Source: Halothiobacillus sp. (lineage in GTDB: Bacteria; Pseudomonadota; Gammaproteobacteria; Halothiobacillales; Halothiobacillaceae). From it: a stretch of 64,000 nt of DNA. The notes under the pieces were generated by a model. The model ran no database searches, had not been told where the DNA came from, and was given only the letters and a program-made list of their open reading frames with translations. Shown here one piece after another: positions 47,054-57,315 of this stretch. The DNA lies in the NCBI RefSeq assembly GCF_028710545.1, contig NZ_JAQTTX010000002.1, forward strand, positions 1-64,000. Reading direction: 5' to 3'. Numbering within the stretch: position 1 is the stretch's first letter; each line of letters starts with the position of its first letter. A program made the translations under genes and the position numbers.

Positions 47054-47088
47054 TGGGAAAAAGTGGGGAGTAGTGGGAAAAAGTGTTT
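47054..47088 (+). promoter_or_regulatory. MraZ operator: TGGGN direct repeats
   Basis: TGGGA (47054-47058), TGGGG (47064-47068), TGGGA (47074-47078), spaced exactly 10 bp, with a degenerate fourth unit TGTTT at the start codon. This is the known binding arrangement of MraZ, which represses its own dcw operon. Confidence 0.85.
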
Positions 47089-47532
47089 AAGGGAATCACC
47101 AACCTGAATCTCGATGGAAAGGGACGTTTGGCCATGCCAACGCGCCATCGGGCGGCTTTTGCCGCGGATGAAGGTCAAATGGTGATGACCATCGACGCAC
47201 AAGAGCGCTGCCTGTTGATCTATCCCTTGTCCACCTGGTTGATTATCGAGCCACAAATCGACGCACTCCCTTCCTTTAACGCCCAGGCAAACCGCGTCAA
47301 GCGAATGCTGATCGGTCACGCCACAGAGATCACGCTCGATTCCGCCGGGCGCATTCTGGTGCCGACAGAGTTAAGAAGCCATGCCGAACTCGAGAAAGAG
47401 GTCGTGTTGTTGGGCCAAGGCAAGAAACTTGAGCTCTGGTCGCAACCAAACTGGGCTGCGCAAACCGAGGCTTTCCTCAGCGATTCCAATGACGGCAACC
47501 TGCCAGCCGCACTGGAGGCTATTTCCCTATGA
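47083..47532 (+). CDS. mraZ: Transcriptional regulator MraZ
   Basis: 149 aa, GTG start. Two SpoVT-AbrB-like halves: NLNLDGKGRLAMPTRHRA near 7-23 and ITLDSAGRILVPTELRSHA near 85-103, each with the conserved G-R hinge. It binds the TGGGN repeats just upstream and represses the cell-division operon. The stop overlaps the rsmH ATG. Confidence 0.95.
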   Translation: MFKGITNLNLDGKGRLAMPTRHRAAFAADEGQMVMTIDAQERCLLIYPLSTWLIIEPQIDALPSFNAQANRVKRMLIGHATEITLDSAGRILVPTELRSHAELEKEVVLLGQGKKLELWSQPNWAAQTEAFLSDSNDGNLPAALEAISL

Positions 47533-48482
47533 ACGGCATCCCGATGCGCGTGCAGGAAAAGGCGCAAGATTTGACCCATGAAACCGTTCTGCTCAACGAG
47601 GCGGTAGAGGCTCTGGCCGTGCGCCCCGATGGCGTTTATTTCGATGCGACGTTCGGGCGTGGCGGTCATAGCGCCGCCATTCTGGCGAAGCTGGATGAAC
47701 GTGGACGCTTGTTCGCGACCGATCGGGATTTGCGCGCACTGGTCTCGGGCGAGGCGCTGGCTTCAAAGGATGCTCGTTTTCAGATCCATCATGCGGACTT
47801 CTCATCCGCTGCCCAATGGCTGGCGTCGATGGGGTTGCAGGGCAAGGTGGATGGCGTCTTGTTCGACCTCGGGGTTTCCTCGCCCCAGATCGACGAAGCG
47901 GAGCGCGGATTCAGTTTTCAGCAAAACGGTCCGCTTGATATGCGCATGAACCAGCAGGCTGGACAAACCGCTGCCGAATGGCTCGCCCGGGCAGAAGAAG
48001 AGGAAATCGCCAACGTCCTGTATCGACTGGGTGACGAGAAGTTTTCACGGCGTATCGCCCGCCGCATTGTCGAAACGCGTGATACCCACCCGCTCACCAC
48101 CACCTTCGACCTTGTACGTTGCATCGTCGAAGCGACACCCCGTCGTGATCCGCGCAAGCATCCGGCCACCCGTAGCTTTCAGGCCATCCGGCTGTACATC
48201 AATCGTGAGCTGGACGAGATAGCCGCCGCCTTATCCCAGGTGGTGGACTTGCTCTCGATTGGTGGCCGCCTGGTCGTGATCAGTTTTCATTCGCTGGAAG
48301 ACCGGATCGTCAAGAACTTCATTCGCGACGAAAGCACGACGGACAAGGATTTTTTCGGACAACCCGTGGGGACGGCGCGTTTGTCCCGCGTGGGCGGCTC
48401 GATCCGCGCCTCGGCGGAAGAAATTGCCCGCAATCCGCGGTCGCGTAGCGCCATCATGCGTGTGGCGGAGCGTGTGGCATGA
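47529..48482 (+). CDS. rsmH: 16S rRNA m4C1402 methyltransferase
   Basis: 317 aa. SAM-dependent N4-methylation of C1402 in the ribosomal P site. HETVLLNEAVEAL at the start, the SAM-binding FDATFGRGGHSAAIL near 39, GVLFDLGVSSPQID near 112, and ISFHSLEDRIVKNF near 256 are diagnostic. Translationally coupled to mraZ and ftsL by ATGA-type overlaps. Confidence 0.96.
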   Translation: MNGIPMRVQEKAQDLTHETVLLNEAVEALAVRPDGVYFDATFGRGGHSAAILAKLDERGRLFATDRDLRALVSGEALASKDARFQIHHADFSSAAQWLASMGLQGKVDGVLFDLGVSSPQIDEAERGFSFQQNGPLDMRMNQQAGQTAAEWLARAEEEEIANVLYRLGDEKFSRRIARRIVETRDTHPLTTTFDLVRCIVEATPRRDPRKHPATRSFQAIRLYINRELDEIAAALSQVVDLLSIGGRLVVISFHSLEDRIVKNFIRDESTTDKDFFGQPVGTARLSRVGGSIRASAEEIARNPRSRSAIMRVAERVA

Positions 48483-48739
48483 AATTTCTGATCGGCATTC
48501 TGGCATTGGCAGTGTTCCTGTCTGCTTTGGCGGTGGTGGATACCGCCCAGCGGGATCGTGATCTGACACGCGCGCTCAGTACCCATCGTCAGGCCATCGA
48601 GAAATTGAACGTGACCTACGCCGAACTCCAGTTGGAGCAGGGGGCGCTGGCGGCGCAGGGGCGTGTGGATCAAATTGCGCAGACCCGGTTGGACATGCAC
48701 GTGCCTTCAGCCGATCAGATCACGATGGTGTTCCGATGA
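48479..48739 (+). CDS. ftsL: Cell division protein FtsL
   Basis: 86 aa. Bitopic inner-membrane protein: an almost absent cytoplasmic tail, a hydrophobic helix at ~2-20, then a periplasmic coiled coil (RQAIEKLNVTYAELQLEQGALAA) with a VDQIAQTRLDMHVPS ending. It forms FtsQLB and activates FtsWI. Call rests on topology, size and place between rsmH and ftsI. Confidence 0.9.
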   Translation: MKFLIGILALAVFLSALAVVDTAQRDRDLTRALSTHRQAIEKLNVTYAELQLEQGALAAQGRVDQIAQTRLDMHVPSADQITMVFR

Positions 48740-50595
48740 GCCGGGTCATCCATCCTGCAAATCAGCGCCGTCCGGCTCCGATGGAGAAGGGCGCCTTGTG
48801 GCGTTTCCTTGATTGGTTCGGCGGTTGCTGGCGTACCGTGATCGTGCTCGGCTTGTTCGGTGTGCTCGCACTGATCCTGGTCGGGCGAGCGGTACAGCTT
48901 CAGGTAAGTGAGCAAGGCTTCTACGTGCAGCAGGGCGGGGATCGTCAGCAGCGGTTACAGGTGATTCCGGCTCATCGCGGCATGATCACCGACCGTAACG
49001 GCGATCCGCTTGCCATCAGTGTGCCGATGGATGCTGTCTGGGTGAATCCGACCGAATTGACCCGGTTTTATGCCGCACGCAACACGGCTTCGGCCAGGAA
49101 ATATGTCGACCAGGACCCGATTAAAACCCTGGCGAGCCTACTCAAGATTCCGGACGCCAGCTTGCGTTCTCTGGTGGCGGATAACCGCAGCAAACAGTTC
49201 ATTTATGTTCAGCGTCAGGTTCGGCCCAGTGTGGCGGCGGCCATCCGTGCAGCCAGACTTCCCGGCGTCGGCCTGCAACGAGAATATCAACGCTTTTATC
49301 CCACGGGCGATGTGACGGCTTCATTAGTCGGCTTTACCAATATTGATGATCAAGGGCAAGCCGGACTGGAGGCCAGTTACAACAACTATCTTGCCGGCGT
49401 CGCGGGGCGGCGGCTGATACTCAAGGATGCCTACGGTCACGAGGTGGATGACCTCGGCGTACAGAAAGAAGCACAGCCAGGGCATGACCTGGTTTTGTCG
49501 ATTGATAAACGCTTGCAGTACCTGACCTACAGCGAGTTGGCCCGGGGCGTCGCCGCCCACCAAGCCGAATACGGTTCAGCCGTTTTGATGAATGTGGTGA
49601 CGGGCGAAGTGCTGGCGATGGCAACGGTGCCATCGTTCAATCCCAACAACCGCGCCACGATGCAACCCGCCCTGACGCGAAACCGTGCCCTGGTCGATCA
49701 GTTCGAGCCCGGCTCGTCCATGAAGCCGTTCACAATCACAGCCGCACTGGAAAGCGGCCGGTGGCAGCCGGATAGCACCGTGAATACCGCACCGGGCTGG
49801 GTCCGCATCGGCGGTTATACCATTCGGGATCATCGCAACTACGGCGTGCTGGATCTGCGTGGCATTCTCGAAAAATCCAGTAATGTCGGTGCGAGTCATA
49901 TCGGTGAAGATCTGGGTGCCGAGGCCTTGTGGAAGAACATGCGCGCTTTCGGCTTCGGTCAGGAGACCGGCGTGGGTTTCCCCGGCGAGGTGGCCGGGCG
50001 GTTGGAAAATTGGCGGCAGTGGAGTGTGAGCGGTACCGCAGCGCATTCCTACGGCTACGGTCTGAGTGTGACGACCTTGCAACTGGCCGCGGCCTACGCT
50101 GCATTGGCGAATCATGGTCGGTACATCCACCCCAGCCTGCTCAAGCGCGATGCACCACCGAGTTACGTTCAGGTCGCTCCTGCCAAGGACTGCGATGAAG
50201 TCGTATCCATGTTGCAGTCAGTCGTCAGCCCGCAGGGTACCGCGCCCAAGGCACGCATTGCTGGCTTCCAGATTGCCGGTAAAACCGGGACCTCGCGCAT
50301 GATCGGCCCCGACGGTGCCTATTCGAAAGACAATTACAACACGGTATTTGCAGGTATTGCGCCTGCCAGTGATCCACGCCTGGTTCTGGTCGTTGTGGTG
50401 ACCGATCCGCAGCAGGGCAGTTATTACGCGGGCGACGTGGCGGCTCCGATCTTTCACGGCATCATGTCGGGCGCTTTGCGGATGCTGAATATCCGGCCCG
50501 ACAACCTGCCGAACGAACCGGCGCAAGTGACGACGGCTGCAGTGCCGCCGTCGTCTGCAACTGCTACCGGAAAAAAACGGGCGGGTGGCGCATGA
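48736..50595 (+). CDS. ftsI: Peptidoglycan D,D-transpeptidase FtsI (PBP3)
   Basis: 619 aa. Septal cross-linking enzyme. One membrane helix at ~34-52, a pedestal domain with RGMITDRNGDPLAISVP near 76-92, then the transpeptidase with SxxK in FEPGSSMKPFTI near 320, SSN in ILEKSSNVGA near 380, and KTG in IAGKTGTSR near 515. Length and motif spacing match the family. Coupled by overlaps to ftsL and murE. Confidence 0.96.
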   Translation: MSRVIHPANQRRPAPMEKGALWRFLDWFGGCWRTVIVLGLFGVLALILVGRAVQLQVSEQGFYVQQGGDRQQRLQVIPAHRGMITDRNGDPLAISVPMDAVWVNPTELTRFYAARNTASARKYVDQDPIKTLASLLKIPDASLRSLVADNRSKQFIYVQRQVRPSVAAAIRAARLPGVGLQREYQRFYPTGDVTASLVGFTNIDDQGQAGLEASYNNYLAGVAGRRLILKDAYGHEVDDLGVQKEAQPGHDLVLSIDKRLQYLTYSELARGVAAHQAEYGSAVLMNVVTGEVLAMATVPSFNPNNRATMQPALTRNRALVDQFEPGSSMKPFTITAALESGRWQPDSTVNTAPGWVRIGGYTIRDHRNYGVLDLRGILEKSSNVGASHIGEDLGAEALWKNMRAFGFGQETGVGFPGEVAGRLENWRQWSVSGTAAHSYGYGLSVTTLQLAAAYAALANHGRYIHPSLLKRDAPPSYVQVAPAKDCDEVVSMLQSVVSPQGTAPKARIAGFQIAGKTGTSRMIGPDGAYSKDNYNTVFAGIAPASDPRLVLVVVVTDPQQGSYYAGDVAAPIFHGIMSGALRMLNIRPDNLPNEPAQVTTAAVPPSSATATGKKRAGGA

Positions 50596-52163
50596 GCATG
50601 CTTCACTTCAGCCCGCGTTCTGTCGGCGAAATCCTGTCCGCGATGAATCTGCGGGTAGCAGAAAACGTCGGCTCTGCAACCGCCCATGTCTTTACGGATG
50701 ACTCGCGCGAGGTTGTGCCGGGTGCCGTTTTCATTGCGCGCTCAGGGGTTCAACCGAATATCGAACCATTCATCAGCCAGGCGTTGGCAGCAGGCGCGGT
50801 GCTGGTTGTGACCGAAGCGGATTATGCCGACTCGCGGGTGATTCGAGTTGAGGCTGTCCATTCGTTCGTGCGTCAAATGGTCGGTCGGATTTGTGCCGTG
50901 AACTTCGATGGCCTGACGATCATCGGCATCACCGGAACCAACGGCAAAACCAGTGTGGCTCAATTCATCGCCGGGGCATTGAGCCGCAGCGGTGCGCCAC
51001 ATACCGCTTCGATCGGCATGATCGGCACGCTGGGCGCTGGCTTGTGGTCGCCGGGACTTGAACACCTGCAGTCAACGGCGAACACCACGCCCGGTTTGCT
51101 GGAAACCTTGCGTTATGCGGTCGATTTCATCCGTGAGGGCGTGCGCTACGTCGTGATGGAGGTCTCCTCTCATGCGCTGGCGCAAAACCGCTTGCAGGGT
51201 CTGCCGATCCGCATGGCGGTGTTTACGAATCTGTCGCGCGATCATCTCGATTATCACGGCACGATGACCGATTACTTTGCAGCAAAAACCAAGCTGTTCG
51301 CTTGGCCCGGATTGCGTGCAGGCATCATCAATTTCGATGAGCCGGAGGCCGATGTCTTGTTCGAGGCGCTGAGCGAATCCGCCGATTGCTGGGCGTATGG
51401 CCTGGGCGATCCGGATTGGCGTGTCGCCGATTGCCAGCAGATTCGGGTGACTTCGATCAAGGCGCTGCCCAAGGGCCTGGATATTCAGGTACGCACGCCG
51501 CTGGGCGAAGCCCGATTGCAACCATCGCTGGTCGGCATGTTCAATGGTGCCAACATCATGGCCGCGCTGGCGGCGGTACTGGCGTTGGGCATGCCGCTGG
51601 ATACGGCGATCAAGGCACTCGATCAGAGCACGCCACCACCTGGCCGCATGCAGATGATCACCCTGCCGAATGGTGCGCGGGCGTTGGTTGATTATGCGCA
51701 TACGCCGGATGCGCTCGATCAGGTATTGCGGGCCCTGCGTGATCATCGGGACGCAGCAGGCAAAATCATTTGCGTGTTCGGTTGCGGTGGTGATCGTGAT
51801 CGCGGCAAGCGTCCATTGATGGCCCAGGCAGCAGAACGGTTGGCCGATCAGCTCGTCATGACCTCAGACAATCCGCGCAGTGAAGCGCCTGAGGCGATCA
51901 TTGCCGAGATGTGCGCGGGCCTGACCGCGCCGGCCACCGCCCAAGATACTGTAATGATCGAGCCCGATCGCAGAAAGGCCATCGAGTTGGCACTGATGCA
52001 GGCCAAAGCCGGTGATTGGATTCTGATCGCTGGCAAAGGTCACGAGACCACACAGGAAATACAGGGCCAACGCCTGCCTTTCGATGATGTCGCGGTCGTG
52101 CGCGATTGGATTGCGCAACAAGGCTATGTCGGGGCAAAACGCTTTGCAGGGGGTGCCGTATGA
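50592..52163 (+). CDS. murE: UDP-MurNAc-tripeptide synthetase MurE (meso-DAP adding)
   Basis: 523 aa. Adds the third stem residue. P-loop GITGTNGKTSVAQFI near 115, HLDYHGTM near 218 and TSDNPRSEAPEAI near 424; the DNPR motif marks enzymes that use meso-diaminopimelate. Complete three-domain Mur ligase. Its stop overlaps the murF start as ATGA. Confidence 0.96.
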   Translation: MSMLHFSPRSVGEILSAMNLRVAENVGSATAHVFTDDSREVVPGAVFIARSGVQPNIEPFISQALAAGAVLVVTEADYADSRVIRVEAVHSFVRQMVGRICAVNFDGLTIIGITGTNGKTSVAQFIAGALSRSGAPHTASIGMIGTLGAGLWSPGLEHLQSTANTTPGLLETLRYAVDFIREGVRYVVMEVSSHALAQNRLQGLPIRMAVFTNLSRDHLDYHGTMTDYFAAKTKLFAWPGLRAGIINFDEPEADVLFEALSESADCWAYGLGDPDWRVADCQQIRVTSIKALPKGLDIQVRTPLGEARLQPSLVGMFNGANIMAALAAVLALGMPLDTAIKALDQSTPPPGRMQMITLPNGARALVDYAHTPDALDQVLRALRDHRDAAGKIICVFGCGGDRDRGKRPLMAQAAERLADQLVMTSDNPRSEAPEAIIAEMCAGLTAPATAQDTVMIEPDRRKAIELALMQAKAGDWILIAGKGHETTQEIQGQRLPFDDVAVVRDWIAQQGYVGAKRFAGGAV

Positions 52164-53572
52164 TGCGTGCGTCCCTGCATCAGGTGGCTGACTGGCTGAA
52201 TAATCAATCACGCCCGCTGCCTGATATCGCCATTCAAGGTGTGAGCACCGACACACGCTCGTTGGTGCCGGGCAACCTCTTTGTCGCACTGAAAGGCGAA
52301 CGATTCGACGGTCATGATCATTTGGCCGCTGCGGTGGCGGCAGGTTCGGCTGCGGCGGTTGTCGCCCGGTTGAATCCTCAAATCGATATTCTTCAGATTC
52401 TGGTGGATGACACGCTGGCTGCGCTGCAAACCCTCGGAAAATGCTGGCGCGATCAGGTCGATCCCTTTGTGATTGCCATTACCGGCAGCGCGGGAAAAAC
52501 CACGGTCAAGCAGTTGCTGGCATCAATGTGCGCGCAAGTTGGTGCCACGCGGGCGACTGTCGGCAACCTCAACAACGACATCGGTGTGCCACTGACCCTG
52601 CTTTCTCTGGATTTAACCGATCGGTTCGCCGTTATTGAAATGGGCGCGAACCACGTGGGTGAAATTGCCCGGCTGACGGCGCTCGCTCGCCCCGATGTGG
52701 CCCTGGTGACCATGGCAGGTACCGCGCACGTAGGCGAGTTCGGTTCCATTGATGCCATCGTTCAGGCCAAGGGCGAACTGTATGCCGGCCTGGCGCCGGA
52801 CGCCAAAGCCGTTATCAATCTGGATTCGTATGGTGCCGATCGGTGGTGGGCACATTGCCCAGCGCATCGATCTGGCTTTTCGTTGGCCGGTGACGGGCGC
52901 GCACGTTGGGCTGGCGAATACGACACCGCCACGAGTCGGCTTAGCGTGTTTGAAGACGGGCTGCCGATGCTGAGTGAACTCGCCTTGCCGTTGCCGGGTG
53001 CTCATAACGCGACCAATCTGTTGGCGGCCATTGCGGTGGCCCGTTCGTCGGGCTTGTCGCTTGAAGCCATCACCAAGGGCTTGCGTGAATTCACGCCACC
53101 ACCCGGCCGGATGAGTCTGATTCGGTGCTCCGATCAGATCTCCGTGATCAACGATACCTACAACGCCAACCCCGAATCCATGCGGGCAGCGCTCGATTAT
53201 CTGGTCAGTCTGCCCGGTCGGCACGTAGCAATTCTGGGCGATATGGGCGAGCTGGGCGACCAGACCGACGAGCTGCACGAATCGCTGATTCGTTACGCGC
53301 AGACCTTATCTCTTTACGGATTGTTCACCCTGGGCGAAGCCATGAACAAGGCGATCACATCGACCCGGCCGGAACCGGCGCACGCGCTTGTGCTTGCTGC
53401 TGACGAGCCGGAAATCATTGCTGAAAAACTGATGCCTTTGCTGGATCGGGTGGAGCGTGATTCGTCCGCAAAGATGCCCGTAACAGTTTTAGTGAAAGGA
53501 TCACGCTTTATGCGTATGGAACGGATGATGAACTGGCTCGTGCCTACCCACCCAGAGTCGGAGGCACACTGA
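52160..53572 (+). CDS. murF: UDP-MurNAc-pentapeptide synthetase MurF
   Basis: 470 aa from the ATG at 52160; in-frame codons upstream lie inside murE and lack a ribosome site. Adds D-Ala-D-Ala to the tripeptide. P-loop [15 protein letters not shown] near 113, [13 protein letters not shown] near 137, [13 protein letters not shown] near 160 and [15 protein letters not shown] near 332 are typical. Confidence 0.95.
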   Translation: MMRASLHQVADWLNNQSRPLPDIAIQGVSTDTRSLVPGNLFVALKGERFDGHDHLAAAVAAGSAAAVVARLNPQIDILQILVDDTLAALQTLGKCWRDQVDPFVIAITGSAGKTTVKQLLASMCAQVGATRATVGNLNNDIGVPLTLLSLDLTDRFAVIEMGANHVGEIARLTALARPDVALVTMAGTAHVGEFGSIDAIVQAKGELYAGLAPDAKAVINLDSYGADRWWAHCPAHRSGFSLAGDGRARWAGEYDTATSRLSVFEDGLPMLSELALPLPGAHNATNLLAAIAVARSSGLSLEAITKGLREFTPPPGRMSLIRCSDQISVINDTYNANPESMRAALDYLVSLPGRHVAILGDMGELGDQTDELHESLIRYAQTLSLYGLFTLGEAMNKAITSTRPEPAHALVLAADEPEIIAEKLMPLLDRVERDSSAKMPVTVLVKGSRFMRMERMMNWLVPTHPESEAH

Positions 53573-53573
53573 T

Positions 53574-54656
53574 ATGTTATTGATATTCTTCGACTGGTTG
53601 GCAAAATTCTATAGCCCGTTCGGTGTGTTTCATTACCTCACGCTGCGCACCATGCTGGGCGTGTTGACCGCACTGATCGTCGCCTTGTGGATCGGCCCGT
53701 CGATGATTCGCTGGTTGCAGTCGATCAAGGCCGGGCAACCCATCCGCAGTGACGGCCCCCAGTCGCATTTGTCCAAAGCAGGCACGCCGACGATGGGCGG
53801 TGCGCTCATTCTCGTGGCGATCGGTGCCGCCGTATTGCTCTGGGGTGATCTGTCCAACCGTTACGTCTGGATTGCCTTGCTGACTACCTTCGGCTTCGGC
53901 TTGATCGGTGGTGTGGACGACTACCTCAAGCTTTCCAAGCGCAACAGCAAGGGGCTGGCTTCCCGCTACAAGTATTTCTGGCAGTCGGTGATTGCGCTGA
54001 TTGTCGCTGTCGTGCTGTTCAACATGGCCAAAACGCCGCAGGAAACCGGATTGATTATCCCGTTATTCAAGGATGTACTGATCCCGTTGGGTTTCGGCTA
54101 CATCCTGCTGACCTATTTCGTCATCGTAGGTAGTTCAAATGCCGTGAATCTCACCGACGGCCTCGACGGCTTGGCGATCATGCCGACCGTGCTGGTGGCC
54201 GGCGGGCTGTCGGTGTTCGCCTATGTGACCGGTAATGCCAAATTTGCGATCTATCTGGGCATTCCCTTCGTGCCCGGTGCGGGCGAACTGGCCGTATTTT
54301 GCGCGGCAATCGTGGGCGCGGGGCTTGGTTTTTTGTGGTTCAACAGCTATCCGGCGCAAGTGTTCATGGGCGACATCGGTGCGCTGGCACTCGGCGCGGC
54401 ATTGGGTGTGGTCGCGGTGATGGTTCGCCAGGAAATCGTGCTGTTCATCATGGGCGGGGTTTTCGTGATGGAAACCGTATCGGTGATGCTCCAGGTCGCC
54501 TCATTCAAGCTGACGGGCAAGCGGATTTTCCGCATGGCGCCGATTCACCACCATTTCGAACTCAAGGGGTGGCCTGAGCCGAAGGTCATTGTGCGGTTCT
54601 GGATCATCACCGTCATCCTGGTGCTGATCGGTTTGGCAACGTTGAAGGTGCGCTGA
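53574..54656 (+). CDS. mraY: Phospho-MurNAc-pentapeptide translocase MraY
   Basis: 360 aa with ten membrane helices. Makes lipid I from UDP-MurNAc-pentapeptide and undecaprenyl phosphate. Motifs: [11 protein letters not shown] near 68, DDYLKL near 115, [17 protein letters not shown] near 190, and [14 protein letters not shown] near 323. Start one base after murF; stop overlaps murD by one base. Confidence 0.97.
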   Translation: MLLIFFDWLAKFYSPFGVFHYLTLRTMLGVLTALIVALWIGPSMIRWLQSIKAGQPIRSDGPQSHLSKAGTPTMGGALILVAIGAAVLLWGDLSNRYVWIALLTTFGFGLIGGVDDYLKLSKRNSKGLASRYKYFWQSVIALIVAVVLFNMAKTPQETGLIIPLFKDVLIPLGFGYILLTYFVIVGSSNAVNLTDGLDGLAIMPTVLVAGGLSVFAYVTGNAKFAIYLGIPFVPGAGELAVFCAAIVGAGLGFLWFNSYPAQVFMGDIGALALGAALGVVAVMVRQEIVLFIMGGVFVMETVSVMLQVASFKLTGKRIFRMAPIHHHFELKGWPEPKVIVRFWIITVILVLIGLATLKVR

Positions 54657-56071
54657 TGGAAAAACACAGCCTCATTCTGGGTATGGGCACGAGCGGGCAA
54701 TCCGTGGCGCGGCATCTGTCGCGTCTCGGCCTGCCGTTTGCGGCCGCCGATACCCGCGATGACGCTGCACTACGTGCCGACTGGCTGGCGCAGTATCCAG
54801 AGGTTTGCGTCACCATGGGTGCTTTGCCCGAGTCGCTCCTGGATAACGTGGCGGAACTCATCGTCAGCCCCGGTATCGCGCTGGATTTGCCCTTGATCAT
54901 GTCGGCACGGGCGAAGGAAATTCCCGTGCGCGGCGATATTGACTTGGCCCTGCATGCGACCGATTTGCCCGTGGTGCTGATCACAGGCTCCAACGGCAAG
55001 AGCACGGTGACCGCGCTGGTCGGTGAGTTGCTGAATGCGGTTGGCGTATCTGCCGCTGTGGGCGGAAATTTCGGCACCCCCGCGCTGGATTTGCTGGCTG
55101 CCGGTGCACAAGTGCTGGTGCTTGAGGTTTCCAGCTTCCAGCTCGAATCGACCGACTTTGACAGCCTGCCAGCCGCACAGATGCCGGTGGCCGCTTCGGT
55201 GCTGAACATCAGTCAGGATCATCTCGATCGCCACGGCACGCTGGCGCACTACGCAGCAATCAAGCAAACCGTACTGCATAAAGCGTGTCGCGCCATATTG
55301 AACCGGGATGATCCCCTAGTGGCAGCGATGGCGGAACGGGCTTCGGGCGAAGTGATCCGGTTCGGAACGGCCACACCGACACAACCGGGTGATTTTGGCT
55401 TGATGACCATCGCAGGTGAATCATGGCTGGTGCAAGCTGTGGCGAATGCGCCCGCACTTCGGATTCTGCCTGTCCACGAGTTGGCTCTGGCCGGACAACA
55501 CAACCAGATGAATGTATTGGCGGCCTTGGCGTTGGTACAGGCGGCGGTACCCGGTGTCGCATTGACCGATGAACGTCTGCTCAATGTGTTACGTACGTTT
55601 TCCGGCCTGCCGCATCGCGCCCAAACCGTGGGTGTCATCGATGGCGTGCGCTATATCGATGATTCCAAGGCCACCAACGTCGGCGCGGCCGTTGCGGCAA
55701 TTGTCGGTATGCAACCGCCCTTGGTACTGATTGCAGGCGGTCAGGGCAAAGGTCAGGACTTTACAGCCTTGGCCGAATCGCTGGTCGGGCGTTGTGCCGG
55801 AGTGGTTCTGTTGGGGCAGGATCAGGCGGTTATCGCCGAAGCGCTCTTAAACCAGCCGGGCGCAGCATGGCCCGTTCGTCGCGTCAATTCAATGATCGAA
55901 GCAGTTAAAGCCGCTTCGGAAATAGCACCACCACAATCCACCGTATTGTTGGCACCCGCTTGCGCCAGTCTCGACATGTTCGTGAGCTATGTGGATCGCG
56001 GCCATCAATTTGCCGCTGCCGTTGCCGCACTGGCCGCCACTCATACACGCGGTACGGAGGTGGCCTCATGA
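54656..56071 (+). CDS. murD: UDP-MurNAc-L-alanine:D-glutamate ligase MurD
   Basis: 471 aa. LGMGTSGQSVARHL at the N-terminus is the UDP-binding fold; the ATP loop is ITGSNGKSTVTALVGEL near 107; NISQDHLDRHGTL near 183 and DDSKATNVGAAVAA near 337 follow. Adds D-Glu to UDP-MurNAc-Ala in the cytoplasm. Confidence 0.96.
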   Translation: MEKHSLILGMGTSGQSVARHLSRLGLPFAAADTRDDAALRADWLAQYPEVCVTMGALPESLLDNVAELIVSPGIALDLPLIMSARAKEIPVRGDIDLALHATDLPVVLITGSNGKSTVTALVGELLNAVGVSAAVGGNFGTPALDLLAAGAQVLVLEVSSFQLESTDFDSLPAAQMPVAASVLNISQDHLDRHGTLAHYAAIKQTVLHKACRAILNRDDPLVAAMAERASGEVIRFGTATPTQPGDFGLMTIAGESWLVQAVANAPALRILPVHELALAGQHNQMNVLAALALVQAAVPGVALTDERLLNVLRTFSGLPHRAQTVGVIDGVRYIDDSKATNVGAAVAAIVGMQPPLVLIAGGQGKGQDFTALAESLVGRCAGVVLLGQDQAVIAEALLNQPGAAWPVRRVNSMIEAVKAASEIAPPQSTVLLAPACASLDMFVSYVDRGHQFAAAVAALAATHTRGTEVAS

Positions 56072-57315
56072 ACCATACCATGCAAAAACTGCTGCCCTGG
56101 TTATCCGCGAAGCCACAAGATGTGGAAAAAGTGCGCAACGAGAGCATTCGGCTCGATCCGATCTTGATGATTGCCGTGCTGGCACTGCTGGCGTGGGGAC
56201 TTGTCATGGTGACTTCCGCCTCCATGGAATTGGGCGAACGTTTTGGCAATCCGTTCTTTTTTGTGATTCGTCAGTCGATCGCCGTGGTAATTGGCGCGGC
56301 CATCACCATTTGGCTGGTATTGCGGCAGCCAATCGCGCTGTGGGTTGAATACAAGTTGTGGATTCTGATCGCTTCACTGCTGATGCTGCTGGTTGTGCTG
56401 CTGCCAGGCATCGGGCATTCCGTCAACGGGGCCAACCGCTGGATTCCGCTCGGGCCGGTCAATATTCAGGTGTCCGAATTTGCCCGTTTGGGATTCATCG
56501 TCTGGATGGCCGGCTACATTGCCACACACACCATCAAGCTGCAAAACCGCATCACCGGGATGCTGGGGCCGGCGGTTGTTATTTTCGCGGCGAGCTTATT
56601 GCTGCTGCTGCAACCGGACTTCGGGACGACCGCCGTGCTTGCCGCCACCTTGTTCGCGATGGCATGGCTGGCGCGGGCGCAATGGCAGATGATGGTCGGT
56701 TCCACCGTGGTCATGAGCCTGCTGGGCGTATTCGTTGTGCTTTCCGAGCAATACCGCATTGAGCGCTTGCTGTCGTTTTCCAATCCCTTCGCGGATCCGT
56801 TCGGGCATGGCTATCAACTGGCCAATGCGCTGATTGCCATCGGCACGGGCGGCGTCTGGGGGCGCGGTCTGGGTGAGAGCGTGCAGAAACTCTCTTATCT
56901 GCCCGAGGCGCACACCGATTTTATTTTCGCCGTATTGGCAGAAGAGCTGGGGTTGTTCGGCGTGATTGCTCTGATTGCGTTGTACGGCCTCATCGTCTGG
57001 CGCGGGTTTGCGATTGCCAGCATGGCGTGGAAGGAAAATCAGATTGCCGGTGCCGCGCTGGCCTGGGGCATCAGTGTGTGGATCGGGATGCAGGCGCTGA
57101 TCAACATGGGCGTGAATATGGGCGTGCTACCGACCAAGGGGCTCACCTTGCCGCTGATGAGTTATGGCGGTTCGGCCATGATTGTGGCATTGATTTCTCT
57201 GGGGTTTTTGATGCGAGTGCACCACGAGGCGGCCATGGTGGCCGAGCTGCGTGAAGCGCAAATGATGAAGCGACGGCAGGATGCATCGATGCGGACAAAG
57301 GAGGTGTCATTATGA
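56068..57315 (+). CDS. ftsW: Septal peptidoglycan glycosyltransferase FtsW (SEDS)
   Basis: 415 aa from the ATG at 56068 (GGAGG upstream, ATGA overlap with murD); a longer in-frame reading inside murD is not credible. About ten membrane segments. Conserved SEDS blocks: GANRWIPLGPVNIQVSEFARL near 125, LLLLQPDFGTTAVL near 182, and LPEAHTDFIFAVLAEELGL near 283, GMLPTKGLTLP-like VLPTKGLTLPLMSYGGSAM near 355. Polymerises septal glycan with FtsI. Confidence 0.95.
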   Translation: MNHTMQKLLPWLSAKPQDVEKVRNESIRLDPILMIAVLALLAWGLVMVTSASMELGERFGNPFFFVIRQSIAVVIGAAITIWLVLRQPIALWVEYKLWILIASLLMLLVVLLPGIGHSVNGANRWIPLGPVNIQVSEFARLGFIVWMAGYIATHTIKLQNRITGMLGPAVVIFAASLLLLLQPDFGTTAVLAATLFAMAWLARAQWQMMVGSTVVMSLLGVFVVLSEQYRIERLLSFSNPFADPFGHGYQLANALIAIGTGGVWGRGLGESVQKLSYLPEAHTDFIFAVLAEELGLFGVIALIALYGLIVWRGFAIASMAWKENQIAGAALAWGISVWIGMQALINMGVNMGVLPTKGLTLPLMSYGGSAMIVALISLGFLMRVHHEAAMVAELREAQMMKRRQDASMRTKEVSL

